Shown: piece by piece, positions 8,985 to 18,013 of the stretch
Layout of the letters: each line of letters opens with the position of its first letter
Position numbering within the stretch: the first letter of the stretch is position 1
DNA from: Rhizobium sp. WSM4643
Lineage (GTDB): Bacteria > Pseudomonadota > Alphaproteobacteria > Rhizobiales > Rhizobiaceae
Reading direction: 5' to 3'
DNA length: 64,000 nt
Assembly (NCBI RefSeq): GCF_025152745.1
Contig: NZ_CP104040.1
Coordinates: 558,001 to 622,000, forward strand
Translations under genes and position numbers: made by a program
Notes under the pieces: generated by a model
What the model was told of the DNA's origin: nothing
The model's database searches: none
What the model saw: the letters and a program-made list of their open reading frames with translations, nothing else

Positions 8985-9190
8985 CCCCAAACCCCTCCCC
9001 ACAAGGGGGAGGGGCTTAACTTGCCGCTCCGGTGCTTCCCACTTTATCGTTTCATCCGCAGAACGGCTGATGTTTGTTGCGTGCGAGCGCCGCAAATTAG
9101 TCCCTCCCCCTTGTGGGGAGGGGTTGGGGAGGGGACTTTCGCAAGGTGGGGAGGGGACTTTCGCAAGGTGGGGAGGGGACTTTCACAAGG
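8985..9190. repeat. GC-rich inverted-repeat element with a 22-bp tandem at its edge
   Basis: The left arm (8985-9014, CCCCTCCCCACAAGGGGGAG core) and right arm (9099-9130, TCCCTCCCCCTTGTGGGGAG core) are inverted copies around about 85 bases. The right edge is followed by three 22-bp tandem copies (9125-9146, 9147-9168, 9169-9190) with core GGGGAGGGGACTTTCGCAAG; the third has one change. The same element occurs in opposite orientation at 25691-25831. It looks like a small non-coding dispersed repeat. Confidence 0.8.
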
Positions 9191-9311
9191 CTGCGACACA
9201 CCTCATTCCACGAAACTATCAGCCACATTAGAACATCCAAAAGTTCCCACGGTCATATTTCGGCACAGCCCGTTAACCGGACATCAAGGTTAATGCGAGA
9301 TTTTCAATGGA

Positions 9312-10535
9312 ATGTTCCCGCGTTCCATGCCGGAGTCTGCGTTGCGTCGAAAGAGCCCTTCCCGTAGCAAGCTACGTCTTTTTCCCGAGAATTGGGTGTC
9401 GCCTGCAATCTTCGGTCTCGCCGGCTGGCTGATTTTCCCGAGTGTCGCATCCCATGCCGATCTCGCCGCTATGCTTGCCGGCCTCGATCATGAGGGTGAG
9501 AACTGGCGCATGGTGCTGACCAATTCGCCGGCCGGCTCCATCCACCAGGCCGAACTCGCCTTCGCCGAGCCGATGGTGACGGGTTCGATCTCCGCCGGTG
9601 CTGGCATGGTGCTGCCCGATGGCCGCAAGGTCGCTTTCACCGCCAAGGACAAGGGCACTGCCAAGGATAGGGGTCGCGAGGATACGCCGGACGAGGATCG
9701 CGTCAACCGCGGCGCTAAGAAGGGCCGGGTCGTCGCCGTCGAGCAGATGCAGCCGCCGAAGGATTTTTCCGCCGGCTCGATCCTCGAACGTACCAGGATG
9801 CTCTTCGCCCCGAGCTTCGATCTCAAGGACCGCTCGGCCTTCGTCAAGCCGAAGATCCAGGGCAAGGAAATCGAGATCGCCACATCTTTCTATAAGAAGC
9901 AGCCGGTGGCGATCGATAACGGCGTGCCGGCCATGCTCGCAAGCCTCGTCACCAGCGACAAGGCCGATGTGCTGGCCACCGCCTATGGGCCGACGGCACC
10001 CGACTATTCCCGCCAATCGCCCTTCGATTCGATCATGACCGATCAGGACAGCGGCCGCTTCGTTCCGGAGATCGGCCCGCACGACCATGCCTGGGCCGCC
10101 AGCATATTGTCGCCGAGCGTCTTTTCCGCTCGCGAACAGCAGTGCCTTGCCTCCGGTATCTATTTCGAGGCGCGTGGAGAATCGGTGAAGGGCCAGGCGG
10201 CCGTCGCCCAGGTCATCCTCAACCGCGTCCGCAACCCCTCCTATCCGAAGACCATTTGCGGCGTCGTCTATCAGAACGAGGATTGGCGCAACCGCTGCCA
10301 GTTTTCCTTCGCCTGCGACAGCATCAAGGACAGGGTGAACTCCGAATATCACTGGCGAGTCGCCCGCGATGTGGCGATGGCGGTGACATCAGGCAAGATC
10401 TGGCTGCCGCAGGTGGGCTCGGCGACTCACTATCACGCCGTCTATGTCAGGCCGAAATGGGCAAAGACCATGGAAAAGGTCGGCCGCATCGGACTTCATG
10501 TCTTCTATCGCACCTATGGCGGCGGCTGGAGCTGA
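9312..10535 (+). CDS. Cell wall hydrolase of the SleB family
   Basis: A 407-residue exported protein. A hydrophobic segment near residues 29-48 (VSPAIFGLAGWLIFPSVASHA) should serve as signal or anchor. The middle 200 residues are low-complexity and unassigned. The C-terminal 130 residues form the SleB/hydrolase_2 domain, with EQQCLASGIYFEARGES (about 274-290), AVAQVILNRV and CQFSFACD. Family members cleave peptidoglycan; SleB is a lytic transglycosylase of spore cortex, but in rhizobia the role is general wall remodelling. The start (ATG 9312) is the weakest point; ATG 9327 is possible. Confidence 0.82.
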   Translation: MFPRSMPESALRRKSPSRSKLRLFPENWVSPAIFGLAGWLIFPSVASHADLAAMLAGLDHEGENWRMVLTNSPAGSIHQAELAFAEPMVTGSISAGAGMVLPDGRKVAFTAKDKGTAKDRGREDTPDEDRVNRGAKKGRVVAVEQMQPPKDFSAGSILERTRMLFAPSFDLKDRSAFVKPKIQGKEIEIATSFYKKQPVAIDNGVPAMLASLVTSDKADVLATAYGPTAPDYSRQSPFDSIMTDQDSGRFVPEIGPHDHAWAASILSPSVFSAREQQCLASGIYFEARGESVKGQAAVAQVILNRVRNPSYPKTICGVVYQNEDWRNRCQFSFACDSIKDRVNSEYHWRVARDVAMAVTSGKIWLPQVGSATHYHAVYVRPKWAKTMEKVGRIGLHVFYRTYGGGWS

Positions 10536-10673
10536 GATAAATCGCTTGGGTAAGCCGATTTCCGGCCCGGAAAAGCGGATTCTTTCCGTCGAATTTCTGT
10601 GATCGACCCAGAGCCGATTTATCTCTTTGATTTAATGGAATTATTTTCTCGCTGGACAGAAGCTGTCTACGCC

Positions 10674-10702
10674 TTGACTATGCTAATCCCTAAAACTATG
10701 TT
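10674..10702 (+). promoter_or_regulatory. Candidate promoter of the atp F0 operon
   Basis: TTGACT (10674-10679), a 17-base spacer and TATGTT (10697-10702) lie about 105 bases upstream of the atpI start codon. The spacing fits a housekeeping sigma factor. This is a visual match only. Confidence 0.45.
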
Positions 10703-10807
10703 GCGCGCGACTTCAGAACGGGCCGGAAGGGTCTCAACCTTCGCGTCCGGGGTCCGAATGACCGGGGTAGCGGTAGTGCGGGCGACGGGCAAAGCGAGGA
10801 GAGATCC

Positions 10808-11140
10808 ATGGCGGATGACCGCGAGGAAAGTCTTGAAAAGCGCCGTGCGCAACTGGGAGCGGAACTCGCGACCAAGCGTGTCGAGGCGGGAGTGGAACAT
10901 GCAAGCGAGGCCCAAGCCGAGGTAAGCCGCAAAGGTTATGCCCAGGCGATGAAGCTTTCCAGCGAGTTCATTGCTGCAATCCTCGTCGGTGCTTTTCTTG
11001 GCTATGTTCTCGACCGTTTTGTTGGCACGGCGCCTTGGGGGATGATTGTTCTTCTGCTTCTCGGATTCTGTGCCGGCGTTCTGAACGTGCTGCGTTCTGC
11101 GGGGGTGGTGGCCCATCCTCTGGATGACGACAAGAAATAA
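10808..11140 (+). CDS. atpI: ATP synthase accessory protein I
   Basis: A 110-residue protein with a charged N-terminus and two membrane helices (about 53-71 and 76-98; AAILVGAFLGYVLDRF and WGMIVLLLLGFCAGV). AtpI helps assemble the c-ring and is first in alphaproteobacterial F0 operons. The ATG follows GAGGAGAG. The gene opens atpI-atpB-atpE-atpF'-atpF, all on the plus strand. Confidence 0.92.
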   Translation: MADDREESLEKRRAQLGAELATKRVEAGVEHASEAQAEVSRKGYAQAMKLSSEFIAAILVGAFLGYVLDRFVGTAPWGMIVLLLLGFCAGVLNVLRSAGVVAHPLDDDKK

Positions 11141-11203
11141 GGACCGGTTCCTGGTCCAGTGCAATGACCCCGCGTCCTGCGGGCCAAAGAGAGAGAACAA
11201 GCG

Positions 11204-11956
11204 GTGTCTAACGATCCGACTCATCAGTTCCTGATCCAGAAGATTGTGCCGATCGAAATCGGCGGAATTGATTTTTCGTTCACCAATGCATCGCTCTTCA
11301 TGGCCGTTTCGGCTGCCGCTGCCGCAGGCTTCCTCTATTTCGCGACGTCGAACCGCGCCACCGTGCCGGGCCGTTCGCAGTCGGTCGCGGAAATGTCCTA
11401 TGAATTCATCGCGAACATGCTGAAGGAAGGCGCTGGCAAGCAGGGAATGAAGTTCTTCCCGCTGGTCTTCTCGCTCTTCATGTTCGTCCTGACGGCGAAC
11501 CTGCTCGGCATGTTCCCGTATTTCTTCACTGTCACCAGCCAGATCATCGTCACCTTCGCTCTCGCGATTTTGGTTATCGGTACGGTTCTCGTCTACGGTT
11601 TCTATAAGCACGGCTTCAAGTTTCTGAATGTCTTCGTGCCCTCGGGCGTACCGGGCATTCTGTTGCCGCTGGTCGTCACGATCGAAATCATCTCTTTCCT
11701 CTCCCGTCCGATTTCGCTCTCGGTTCGTCTTTTCGCCAACATGCTCGCCGGTCACATCACGCTCAAAGTGTTCGCAGGCTTCGTCGCCTCGCTCGGAACC
11801 TTGGGTGCTCTCGGTGTCGGCGGCGCCGTTCTTCCCCTCATCATGACCGTCGCCCTGACCGGTCTCGAGTTCCTCGTCGCCTTCCTTCAGGCTTATGTCT
11901 TTGCGGTGCTGACTTGCATGTACCTCAACGATGCAATCCATCCGGGCGGGCACTAA
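11204..11956 (+). CDS. atpB: ATP synthase F0 subunit a
   Basis: A 250-residue integral membrane subunit that forms the proton half-channels against the c-ring. The GTG start at 11204 follows GAGAGAAC. The hallmark arginine lies in [14 protein letters not shown] (about residue 175), and the C-terminal helix reads [21 protein letters not shown] before HPGGH. Length and hydrophobic profile match alphaproteobacterial AtpB. Confidence 0.96.
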   Translation: MSNDPTHQFLIQKIVPIEIGGIDFSFTNASLFMAVSAAAAAGFLYFATSNRATVPGRSQSVAEMSYEFIANMLKEGAGKQGMKFFPLVFSLFMFVLTANLLGMFPYFFTVTSQIIVTFALAILVIGTVLVYGFYKHGFKFLNVFVPSGVPGILLPLVVTIEIISFLSRPISLSVRLFANMLAGHITLKVFAGFVASLGTLGALGVGGAVLPLIMTVALTGLEFLVAFLQAYVFAVLTCMYLNDAIHPGGH

Positions 11957-12023
11957 GGATAACGACATCGACGTCAAAGGGCGTCAGTCATTTGCCGCAA
12001 CAACCATTTCAAAGGAGTTCAAC

Positions 12024-12251
12024 ATGGAAGCGGAAGCAGCAAAGTACATCGGTGCAGGCCTGGCTTGCTTTGGTATGGCCGGTACGGCTCTCGGCCTCGG
12101 CAATATTTTCGGCAGCTACCTCTCCGGCGCTCTGCGCAATCCGTCTGCCGCTGACAGCCAGTTCGGCCGTCTGGTATTCGGCTTCGCCGTTACGGAAGCT
12201 CTGGGCATCTTCTCGCTGCTCGTCGCTCTCCTCCTCCTCTTCGCCGTCTGA
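12024..12251 (+). CDS. atpE: ATP synthase F0 subunit c
   Basis: A 75-residue proteolipid with two membrane helices forming the rotor ring. It has GMAGTALGLGNIFG in helix 1, the polar loop ALRNPSA (R38) and the proton-carrying Glu58 in VTEALGIFS of helix 2. The ATG at 12024 has a strong AAAGGAG 10 bases upstream. Frames extended upstream from here overlap atpB and are not used. Confidence 0.97.
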   Translation: MEAEAAKYIGAGLACFGMAGTALGLGNIFGSYLSGALRNPSAADSQFGRLVFGFAVTEALGIFSLLVALLLLFAV

Positions 12252-12328
12252 TATCGGCGAATAGATGGATCACGGCCTGCGATCGCAAGCCGTGATCCTT
12301 TGCATTTGCAGTCCACCTGGAGGTGAGC

Positions 12329-12952
12329 ATGTTTTTTGTGACCCCGGCTTACGCTGAGGAAGCACCGGCGGCAGCGACGGGTACGGATGCGCATGCCGCT
12401 CCGGCCGCAGGCGAGGTCCATACCGAGACTGGTGTTGCCGAAGGCGGACACGTCCGCGGCCCGTTCCCGCCTTTCGATTCGACGACCTACGCGTCCCAGC
12501 TGCTCTGGCTGGTGATCACATTCGGCGTCTTCTATTTGCTCATGCAAAAGGTCATCGCGCCGCGCATCGGGGCGATCCTCGATCAGCGTCACACGCGCAT
12601 TTCTCAGGATCTGGAAGAGGCAGGCCGCCTGAAGGCCGAAGCCGACGCCGCCGTCCAGACCTATGAGGGTGAACTGGCCGCTGCCCGCGCCAAATCCAAC
12701 GCGATCGGCTCCGCCGCACGCGACGCCGCCAAGGCCAAGGCCGAAGGGGAACGCCGCGCTGTCGAGGCAAGCCTGTCGGAAAAGATCAAGGCTGCCGAGC
12801 TCCGCATCGGCGAGATCAAGGCCAAGGCCTTCGCTGACGTCGGCACCATTGCCGAGGAAACCGCGGCTGCCGTCGTCGATCAGCTGATCGGCGGCACCGT
12901 CGCCAAGGCCGATGTCGCCGCCGCCGTCGCGGCTGCCAAGAAGGAGGCTTGA
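12329..12952 (+). CDS. ATP synthase F0 subunit b' (second b-type subunit)
   Basis: A 207-residue stator subunit. The N-terminal extension (about 45 residues, Ala/Glu-rich) is followed by the membrane anchor [18 protein letters not shown] and a long charged coiled coil ([22 protein letters not shown] ...). The extension and first position of two b-type genes mark it as b', as in photosynthetic and other alphaproteobacteria. ATG 12329 sits five bases after GGAGG (12319-12323), better than GTG 12323, which overlaps that site. It pairs with the next b subunit to form the peripheral stalk. Databases call it atpF2 or atpG. Confidence 0.92.
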   Translation: MFFVTPAYAEEAPAAATGTDAHAAPAAGEVHTETGVAEGGHVRGPFPPFDSTTYASQLLWLVITFGVFYLLMQKVIAPRIGAILDQRHTRISQDLEEAGRLKAEADAAVQTYEGELAAARAKSNAIGSAARDAAKAKAEGERRAVEASLSEKIKAAELRIGEIKAKAFADVGTIAEETAAAVVDQLIGGTVAKADVAAAVAAAKKEA

Positions 12953-12955
12953 TCG

Positions 12956-13447
12956 ATGGAATTTGCCTTTGATGCGACTTTCTTCGCCTTTGTCGGCCTC
13001 GTCCTCTTCCTGGCGCTGGTCGTTTACCTGAAGGTTCCGGGCATGATGGCACGGTCGCTCGACGACCGCGCCGACCAGATTCGCAACGAATTGGCCGAAG
13101 CCAAGCGTCTGCGCGAAGAGGCCCAGCACCTGCTCGCCGAATACCAGCGCAAGCGCAAGGAAGCTGAAGCCGAAGCGGCCCACATCGTTGCCGCCGCCGA
13201 ACGCGAAGCCGAGATGCTGACTGCCGAAGCGAAGAAGAAGACGGAAGAATTCGTCGCCAATCGCACGGCGCTGTCCGAGCAGAAGATCAAGCAGGCCGAG
13301 GTCGAGGCGATGAAGGCGGTGCGTTCCGCCGCCGTCGATCTCGCAATCGCGGCCGCCGAAACCGTGCTTGCCAAGCGGGCCGACGTCAAGGTTCAGTCCG
13401 AGCTCTTCGGCAATGCCGTCGGCCAGGTCAAGACGCGGCTGAACTAA
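12956..13447 (+). CDS. atpF: ATP synthase F0 subunit b
   Basis: A 163-residue subunit beginning three bases after the b' stop. It has one N-terminal membrane helix (FFAFVGLVLFLALVVYLKV) and a coiled-coil domain rich in Ala, Glu, Lys and Arg (DDRADQIRNELAEAKRLREEAQHLL). It forms the stator stalk with b'. F1 genes (atpHAGDC) are absent, consistent with the separate F0 and F1 operons of rhizobia. Confidence 0.95.
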   Translation: MEFAFDATFFAFVGLVLFLALVVYLKVPGMMARSLDDRADQIRNELAEAKRLREEAQHLLAEYQRKRKEAEAEAAHIVAAAEREAEMLTAEAKKKTEEFVANRTALSEQKIKQAEVEAMKAVRSAAVDLAIAAAETVLAKRADVKVQSELFGNAVGQVKTRLN

Positions 13448-13467
13448 GCAACTTTGAAAAAGATTGA

Positions 13468-13505
13468 GAGGAAGGCCGGGCATGTCCCGGCCTCTTCTTT
13501 TGCTG
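13468..13505 (+). terminator. Rho-independent terminator of the atp operon
   Basis: AGGCCGGG (13473-13480), a five-base loop CATGT and CCCGGCCT (13486-13493), followed by CTTCTTTTG. It lies about 25 bases after the atpF stop codon. Confidence 0.8.
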
Positions 13506-13633
13506 GCAAGGCTTGGTCTTTACTCGGCTTGGGGCCGAGGACAATGCGGTACCGTTGAACCGGCATCGCCACCTTCGCCTGGGTCGAATCACGTTTCTCG
13601 AGCCGTCTTCGAACCGTTGTAAACAGGGCGAAG

Positions 13634-13893
13634 GGACATGCCGCAACGTCTCGATTCCCTCTTCTCCCCAGCGGGGAGAAGGTGCCCGTAGGGCGGATGA
13701 GGGGGCCGCGAATCCGATTTTTCCTACAATGCCGATGCGCGCTTCCCGCCCGGCTGGCATCGTCTCGACGTGTTCAGGGCGCTGGGACACATGGCGTTGC
13801 CGTCGCGGCGGATAGGTAAGTGGGAGCGTGATTGCCGTGCGGCCCCCTCATCCGCCTGCCGGCACCTTCTCCCCGCTGGGGAGGAGAGGACAT
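13634..13893. repeat. RIME-like palindromic repeat pair
   Basis: Two inverted copies of a GC-rich module flank about 125 bases. The left copy is TTCTCCCCAGCGGGGAGAAG (13663-13682) followed by CGGATGAGGGGGCC (13695-13708). The right copy is GGCCCCCTCATCCG (13841-13854) followed by CACCTTCTCCCCGCTGGGGA. It resembles the Rhizobium-specific intergenic mosaic elements described in rhizobia; that name is inferred from general form. Other copies occur at 38.8, 44.7, 51.3 and 59.8 kb. The interval between atpF and rnhB holds no gene. Confidence 0.8.
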
Positions 13894-13973
13894 GTCGCGA
13901 CCTCTCCGTTCCTCGCGCCCCTTTCACAGAGCATACCGCGGGCTTTTCATTTGCCAGGTCTTCTGTGGGCGAT

Positions 13974-14663
13974 CTATTCGGAAAGCAGTTCATCCGTCTC
14001 AGGACCATCTTCGACCTTGCGCAACGGCCTGAAGCTCATCCGGTGCAGCGAGCAGGGGCCGTGTCTCTCGATGCCGGCGCGGTGCTGCGCCGTGCCATAG
14101 CCCACATGCGCGGCAAAGCCGTAATCCGGAAATACCTTATGCGCTCGCGCCATCATCCGGTCACGCGTCACCTTGGCGACAATCGAAGCGGCGGCGATCG
14201 AGACCGAGCGGGCATCACCCTTGACCACGGCCTGTCCGGGGCAATCGAGGCCGGGCGGCACGTCGAGGCCGTCGGTCAGCACGTAGCTTGCCGGAATGGC
14301 GAGGCTGCAGATGGCGCGGCGCATGGCGTCGAGGCTTGCCTTGCGGATATCCGTCTCGTCGATACGCGTCGAACTGGAGGAGGCGATGGAAACGGTCGCA
14401 GTTGCCAGAATCTGCACGAACAGTTCCTCGCGCCGTTGCGCCGAAAGCTGCTTGGAATCGTTCAGACCCTCAGGGATGCGCCGGGGATCAAGGATGACGG
14501 CAGCAGCCACGACGGGTCCCGCCAGCGGCCCGCGGCCTGCCTCGTCGGCACCGGCGACCGGCCAATGGCCGGCCTTGCGGGCTTTGAGTTCCAGTCGGAA
14601 ATCCGGCACGAGCGGAACCGTGTCGAAAAGCAGGGGAGAATCGGGTGGCGTGCGAGGTTTCAT
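13974..14663 (-). CDS. rnhB: Ribonuclease HII
   Basis: A 229-residue endonuclease that nicks RNA in RNA/DNA hybrids, removing misincorporated ribonucleotides and primers. It carries the [11 protein letters not shown] motif (D40, E41), then [13 protein letters not shown], and ends with the usual region around [25 protein letters not shown]. The ATG at 14663 gives the normal family length; frames can be extended upstream to 14831 but add non-conserved sequence. Confidence 0.94.
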   Translation of the reverse strand: MKPRTPPDSPLLFDTVPLVPDFRLELKARKAGHWPVAGADEAGRGPLAGPVVAAAVILDPRRIPEGLNDSKQLSAQRREELFVQILATATVSIASSSSTRIDETDIRKASLDAMRRAICSLAIPASYVLTDGLDVPPGLDCPGQAVVKGDARSVSIAAASIVAKVTRDRMMARAHKVFPDYGFAAHVGYGTAQHRAGIERHGPCSLHRMSFRPLRKVEDGPETDELLSE

Positions 14664-14823
14664 GCGGCTGAACCTCGCACGCCAACCCGATTGCCCGCAA
14701 GTCCCCGGATCAGGGCGGCGGCCGGGGACGCTCCGGCGGATGGTGGCGGTCAGGGCCATCCGCGGGAATTGCGCTCGGGGCTCGAAAACAGGGCGGTTTT
14801 GTCGAGCTGCCGATGCGCAAGCT

Positions 14824-15002
14824 AGAAGCAATTCCAGGAAAAGTGTGCAGCGGTTTTCCGTCCGGAATTGCGTAAAGGTTAGAGGAAATTCCAGGAAAAG
14901 TGTGCAGCGGTTTTCCGTCCGGAATGGCGTAAAAGGTTAGAGGAAATTCCAGACAAAGCGCGAAGCGGTTTTGCCGGAATTGCGTGGAAACAAAAGGTTA
15001 GA
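14824..15002. repeat. Three tandem copies of an about 58-bp hairpin repeat
   Basis: Units begin near 14824, 14882 and 14941. The first two share CAGGAAAAGTGTGCAGCGG and TTTTCCGTCCGGAAT; the third is more diverged (GACAAAGCGCGAAGCGG). Each ends with AAAGGTTAGAG. It is a relative of the 58-bp array at 5449 (same GTGTGCAGCGG core). The third copy touches the stop codon of the radical SAM gene. Confidence 0.82.
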
Positions 15003-16155
15003 GCAGCGATAGTTGCACGCCGCTGCCGTCTGGCGGCACGAACAGATCGTCGCGTAGCGGCACGCTGCGGCGCGTCAGCTCGAAACGCCGGGCTGCCATT
15101 TCAAAGCGCCGGGCGATCTGCCAAGCATAGGGACCGGCGCCTTTCATGCGCTTGCCGAATTCGGCGTCATAATCCTTGCCGCCGCGCATCGAGCGCACCA
15201 GCGACATCACATGCCGGTAGCGATCGGGATAATGCTGCAACAGCCAATCGCGAAACAGCGGACTGACCTCGAGCGGCAGTCTGAGGATGACATAACTCGC
15301 CTCGGCAGCACCGGCAGCCTTGGCCGATTCGAGGATGCGCTCCAGCTCGTGGTCGTTCAGCGCCGGGATGAGCGGGGCGGCCATCACAGCCGTCTGGATG
15401 CCTGCTTCGGCCAGCGTGTGGATCGTCTCCAGGCGCCGCGGCGGCGTGGCGGCACGCGGCTCCATCGTCCGGGCAAGCTTGCGATCCAGCGTGGTCACCG
15501 AGATGCCGACACGCACCAGATTCTTGCTTGCCATCTCCTGCAGAATGTCGAGATCACGCAGGATCATCGCCGACTTGGTGACGATCGAAACTGGATGGTT
15601 CGCCTTGTTCAACACCTCAAGAATGCCGCGCATGATGCGCCATTCCTTCTCGATCGGCTGATAGGGATCGGTATTGGTGCCGATCGCGATCACCCGCACC
15701 TTGTAGCCGGGCTTGGCGAGTTCCCGCTCCAAGAGTTTTGCCGCATCGGGCTTGGCAAACAGCTTCGTCTCGAAATCGAGCCCCGCAGAAAGCCCCATAT
15801 AGGCGTGTGTCGGCCGGGCGAAACAATAGATGCAGCCGTGCTCGCAGCCGCGATAAGGATTGATCGAGCGGTCGAAGGAAATGTCCGGCGATTCGTTACG
15901 GGTGATCGCCGTGCGCGGTTTCTCGACCTGCACTTCCGTCTTGAACGGCGGCAATTCTTCCCACGTCTGCCAGCCGTCGTCGACGGTCTCGCGCTGCTGC
16001 GCTTCGAACCGACCTGTCGGGTTCAGTCCCGCGCCGCGCCCACGCCGCCGATCGACCTCGACCCTCAGACCGGAGGAAACGATCATCGCATCGGCAATAT
16101 CTGCCGTATTGGCAGGCGCGAATGCGGTCTGCCCTGCCAGGGACTGCTCTCTCAT
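14998..16155 (-). CDS. PA0069-family radical SAM protein
   Basis: A 385-residue radical SAM protein related to the spore photoproduct lyase (SplB) group. The cluster-binding motif is C104xxxC108xxC111 in RGCEHGCIYCFARPTHAYMG. Conserved downstream segments are GTNTDPYQPIEKEW and SIVTKSAMILRDLDIL. The ATG at 16155 has GGGAGAA just upstream; the frame continues to 16242 without support. Reaction and substrate are unknown for this family. Confidence 0.88.
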   Translation of the reverse strand: MREQSLAGQTAFAPANTADIADAMIVSSGLRVEVDRRRGRGAGLNPTGRFEAQQRETVDDGWQTWEELPPFKTEVQVEKPRTAITRNESPDISFDRSINPYRGCEHGCIYCFARPTHAYMGLSAGLDFETKLFAKPDAAKLLERELAKPGYKVRVIAIGTNTDPYQPIEKEWRIMRGILEVLNKANHPVSIVTKSAMILRDLDILQEMASKNLVRVGISVTTLDRKLARTMEPRAATPPRRLETIHTLAEAGIQTAVMAAPLIPALNDHELERILESAKAAGAAEASYVILRLPLEVSPLFRDWLLQHYPDRYRHVMSLVRSMRGGKDYDAEFGKRMKGAGPYAWQIARRFEMAARRFELTRRSVPLRDDLFVPPDGSGVQLSLL

Positions 16156-16294
16156 CGGATTCTCCCGCGGCGGAAAGCCATCGCTCCCGCTCGTTTTGCT
16201 GATTAAATTCCTATCCGCAAAACGAGAACAGTGCAAGAACAAAATGAGGAAAACGGCGCTGGCAAAAATTTGTGCGGCGCATTATAAATAGTCA

Positions 16295-16813
16295 ATGTTG
16301 ACAGTTGTTCTCGAATGTCAGGATCAGGAATCTGAGCTGGCACAGACTTTATCGGTATTGGTGGCGGGCGCGGTGGAGGGGCTGGTGAGCGATGTGGTCG
16401 TGCTCGATCACGGCTCGCGCGACGGCACCTCGCGGGTGGCCGACGCCGCCGGCTGCCGCTTCCATTCGCAATGGGATATCAAGGACATCGTCCGCGCCGC
16501 CCGCGGCGAATGGCTGCTTTTCGTCGAGCCGGGTGCAAGACCCCAGGCCGGCTGGATCGATGAGATCGCCGAATATGTGGCGCTGAACAAGCTGCCGGCG
16601 CGCTTCACCGCATCCCGCGGTTACCGGCGCCCGTTCTTCCAGCGTGTCGGCCGGACCGTGCCGCCGCTGGAACTCGGCTTTCTCCTGCCGAAGAAGCAGG
16701 CGCTCGCCATCGCCAAAAGCGGCATGCGGCTCACCGAATTCGTCAAGGGCCAGAAGCCGCGCCGGCTGGCGAGTGAACTCATTCCCTCCTGGGTCGCCCG
16801 CGCTGCGCGCTAG
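16295..16813 (+). CDS. Small glycosyltransferase-like protein
   Basis: A 172-residue protein resembling the N-terminal part of family 2 glycosyltransferases: VVVLDHGSRDGTSRVADAAGC recalls the nucleotide-sugar region, then RAARGEWLLFVEPGARP. The length is much shorter than a full GT2 enzyme, and no acceptor domain is seen. It is divergent from the radical SAM gene with no operon partner. It may be a real short GT2 relative or a non-catalytic derivative. Confidence 0.65.
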   Translation: MLTVVLECQDQESELAQTLSVLVAGAVEGLVSDVVVLDHGSRDGTSRVADAAGCRFHSQWDIKDIVRAARGEWLLFVEPGARPQAGWIDEIAEYVALNKLPARFTASRGYRRPFFQRVGRTVPPLELGFLLPKKQALAIAKSGMRLTEFVKGQKPRRLASELIPSWVARAAR

Positions 16814-16998
16814 GTGTTGCGGCCTCTCCATCGTTCGCGCAAAAGATGGCGCCCAATAGGATTTCGCGCTATAATTCAAACATGGCGCCGTCGAAGCGCC
16901 TCGCTTCGCAACGGAATGGCCATGGAATGCCGGTGAACGGCAGAACAGGTCAGCAAAATCTCCTTTTCTGCCGGGTTCCCGGCGAAAGGAGGTGCGTC

Positions 16999-17334
16999 AT
17001 GACACGCGGTAGGGTCTACGGCGTACGCAGTATGGTCTACGGCCTCATAGCCGTCATATCGCCGACAATGGTGATCGCGCATCCGCATTCGGCAGCATCG
17101 CAGATGATGCGCAGTTGCGCAGGCCGACCCGAAATCGTCAATTTCTTGGACAAGAACTTCGCCGAAAAGCTCACGGCAGTCGGACTGATCAACCAGAACG
17201 CCATTCTCGAGGTCTATGCCGCCGAAAGCGGCACCTGGACACTCATCGTCACGGATGTTCACGGCATAAGCTGCGTCCTGCTGTCGGGTGATAGCTGGGA
17301 CACGATGCCCGTCCTGCCGGGCATTGCGACATAA
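16999..17334 (+). CDS. Secreted small protein of unknown function
   Basis: A 111-residue protein with a very strong ribosome-binding site (AAAGGAGGT, 16986-16994) before ATG 16999. The N-terminus has a basic-plus-hydrophobic signal (VYGLIAVISPTMVIAHP) likely cleaved near residue 28. The mature part has two cysteines (SCAGRPE and ISCVLLS) that could form a disulfide. I do not recognise the family. Longer frames to 16846 lack a start signal. Confidence 0.7.
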   Translation: MTRGRVYGVRSMVYGLIAVISPTMVIAHPHSAASQMMRSCAGRPEIVNFLDKNFAEKLTAVGLINQNAILEVYAAESGTWTLIVTDVHGISCVLLSGDSWDTMPVLPGIAT

Positions 17335-17336
17335 CG

Positions 17337-17440
17337 CATGTCGCGCAAAAGTGTGCTGCGGTTTTGCGATAACGACATGCGTAAAAACAACGACCTGAAG
17401 CGCAGGGAGCGAATCTGAAAGATTGCGACGCGCTTTAGGC
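17337..17440. repeat. Mosaic hairpin repeat (GTGTGCTGCGG family)
   Basis: GCATGTCG ... CGACATGC flank a copy of the AAAAGTGTGCTGCGGTTTT core, followed by CCTGAAGCGC ... GCGCTTTAGG. It is the same module order as the repeat at 28217-28299, here with an insertion in the second hairpin. It lies between the secreted protein and moaB, convergent genes. Confidence 0.75.
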
Positions 17441-17461
17441 GATGCCGCTGTTGCAGGCAGT

Positions 17462-18013
17462 CTATTTGGTCGCGCCGCGTTTCAGGTGCTCGTCCAGACG
17501 CGGCATGATCTCGACGAAATTGCACGGCACGCTGCGATAGTCGAGCTGTCCTTTCAGAATGCCGTCCCAGGCATCCCGGCAGGCGCCGGGCGAACCCGGC
17601 AGCACGAAGATGAAGGTGGCGTTGGCAACACCTGCCGTGGCGCGCGACTGGATCGTCGCCGTGCCGATCTTCTCGTAGGAGATCCGGTGGAATATGGCGG
17701 AAAAGCCGTCCATCCGCTTTTCGAACAAAGGTTCCAGCGCCTCGGGCGTCACATCGCGGCCGGTAAAGCCGGTGCCGCCAGTGGTGATGACGACGTCTAT
17801 ATCTTCGTTCTCAGTCCAGGCCTTCACTCGCGCGGCAATCTTTTCGCGATCATCGGGCACAATTCCCCGGTCGACCAGCCTGTGGCCCGCCTCCGTGATC
17901 CGCGCCGCCAGCGTGTCGCCTGACTTGTCTGTCTCCGGCGTGCGGGTATCCGAGACAGTCAGAACCGCAATGCCGACCGCGATGAAGGGCCGTTTTTCGT
18001 CCAGATCTGCCAT
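17462..18013 (-). CDS. moaB: Molybdenum cofactor biosynthesis protein B
   Basis: A 183-residue protein of the MoaB/Mog fold, which binds molybdopterin during cofactor assembly in the cytoplasm. It shows VGIAVLTVSDTRTPETDKSGD near the N-terminus, the loop TTGGTGFTGRDVTPEAL and LPGSPGACRDAWDGIL. The starts ATG 18016 and 18013 are adjacent (ATGATG); the second has better spacing from GGGAGG. The stop of ispE lies inside this ATGATG, so the two are translationally coupled. Confidence 0.93.
   Translation of the reverse strand: MADLDEKRPFIAVGIAVLTVSDTRTPETDKSGDTLAARITEAGHRLVDRGIVPDDREKIAARVKAWTENEDIDVVITTGGTGFTGRDVTPEALEPLFEKRMDGFSAIFHRISYEKIGTATIQSRATAGVANATFIFVLPGSPGACRDAWDGILKGQLDYRSVPCNFVEIMPRLDEHLKRGATK

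Noticed and set aside
10667..11977. Long frame opposite atpI and atpB
   Set aside because: Antisense shadow of genes with clear F0 motifs.
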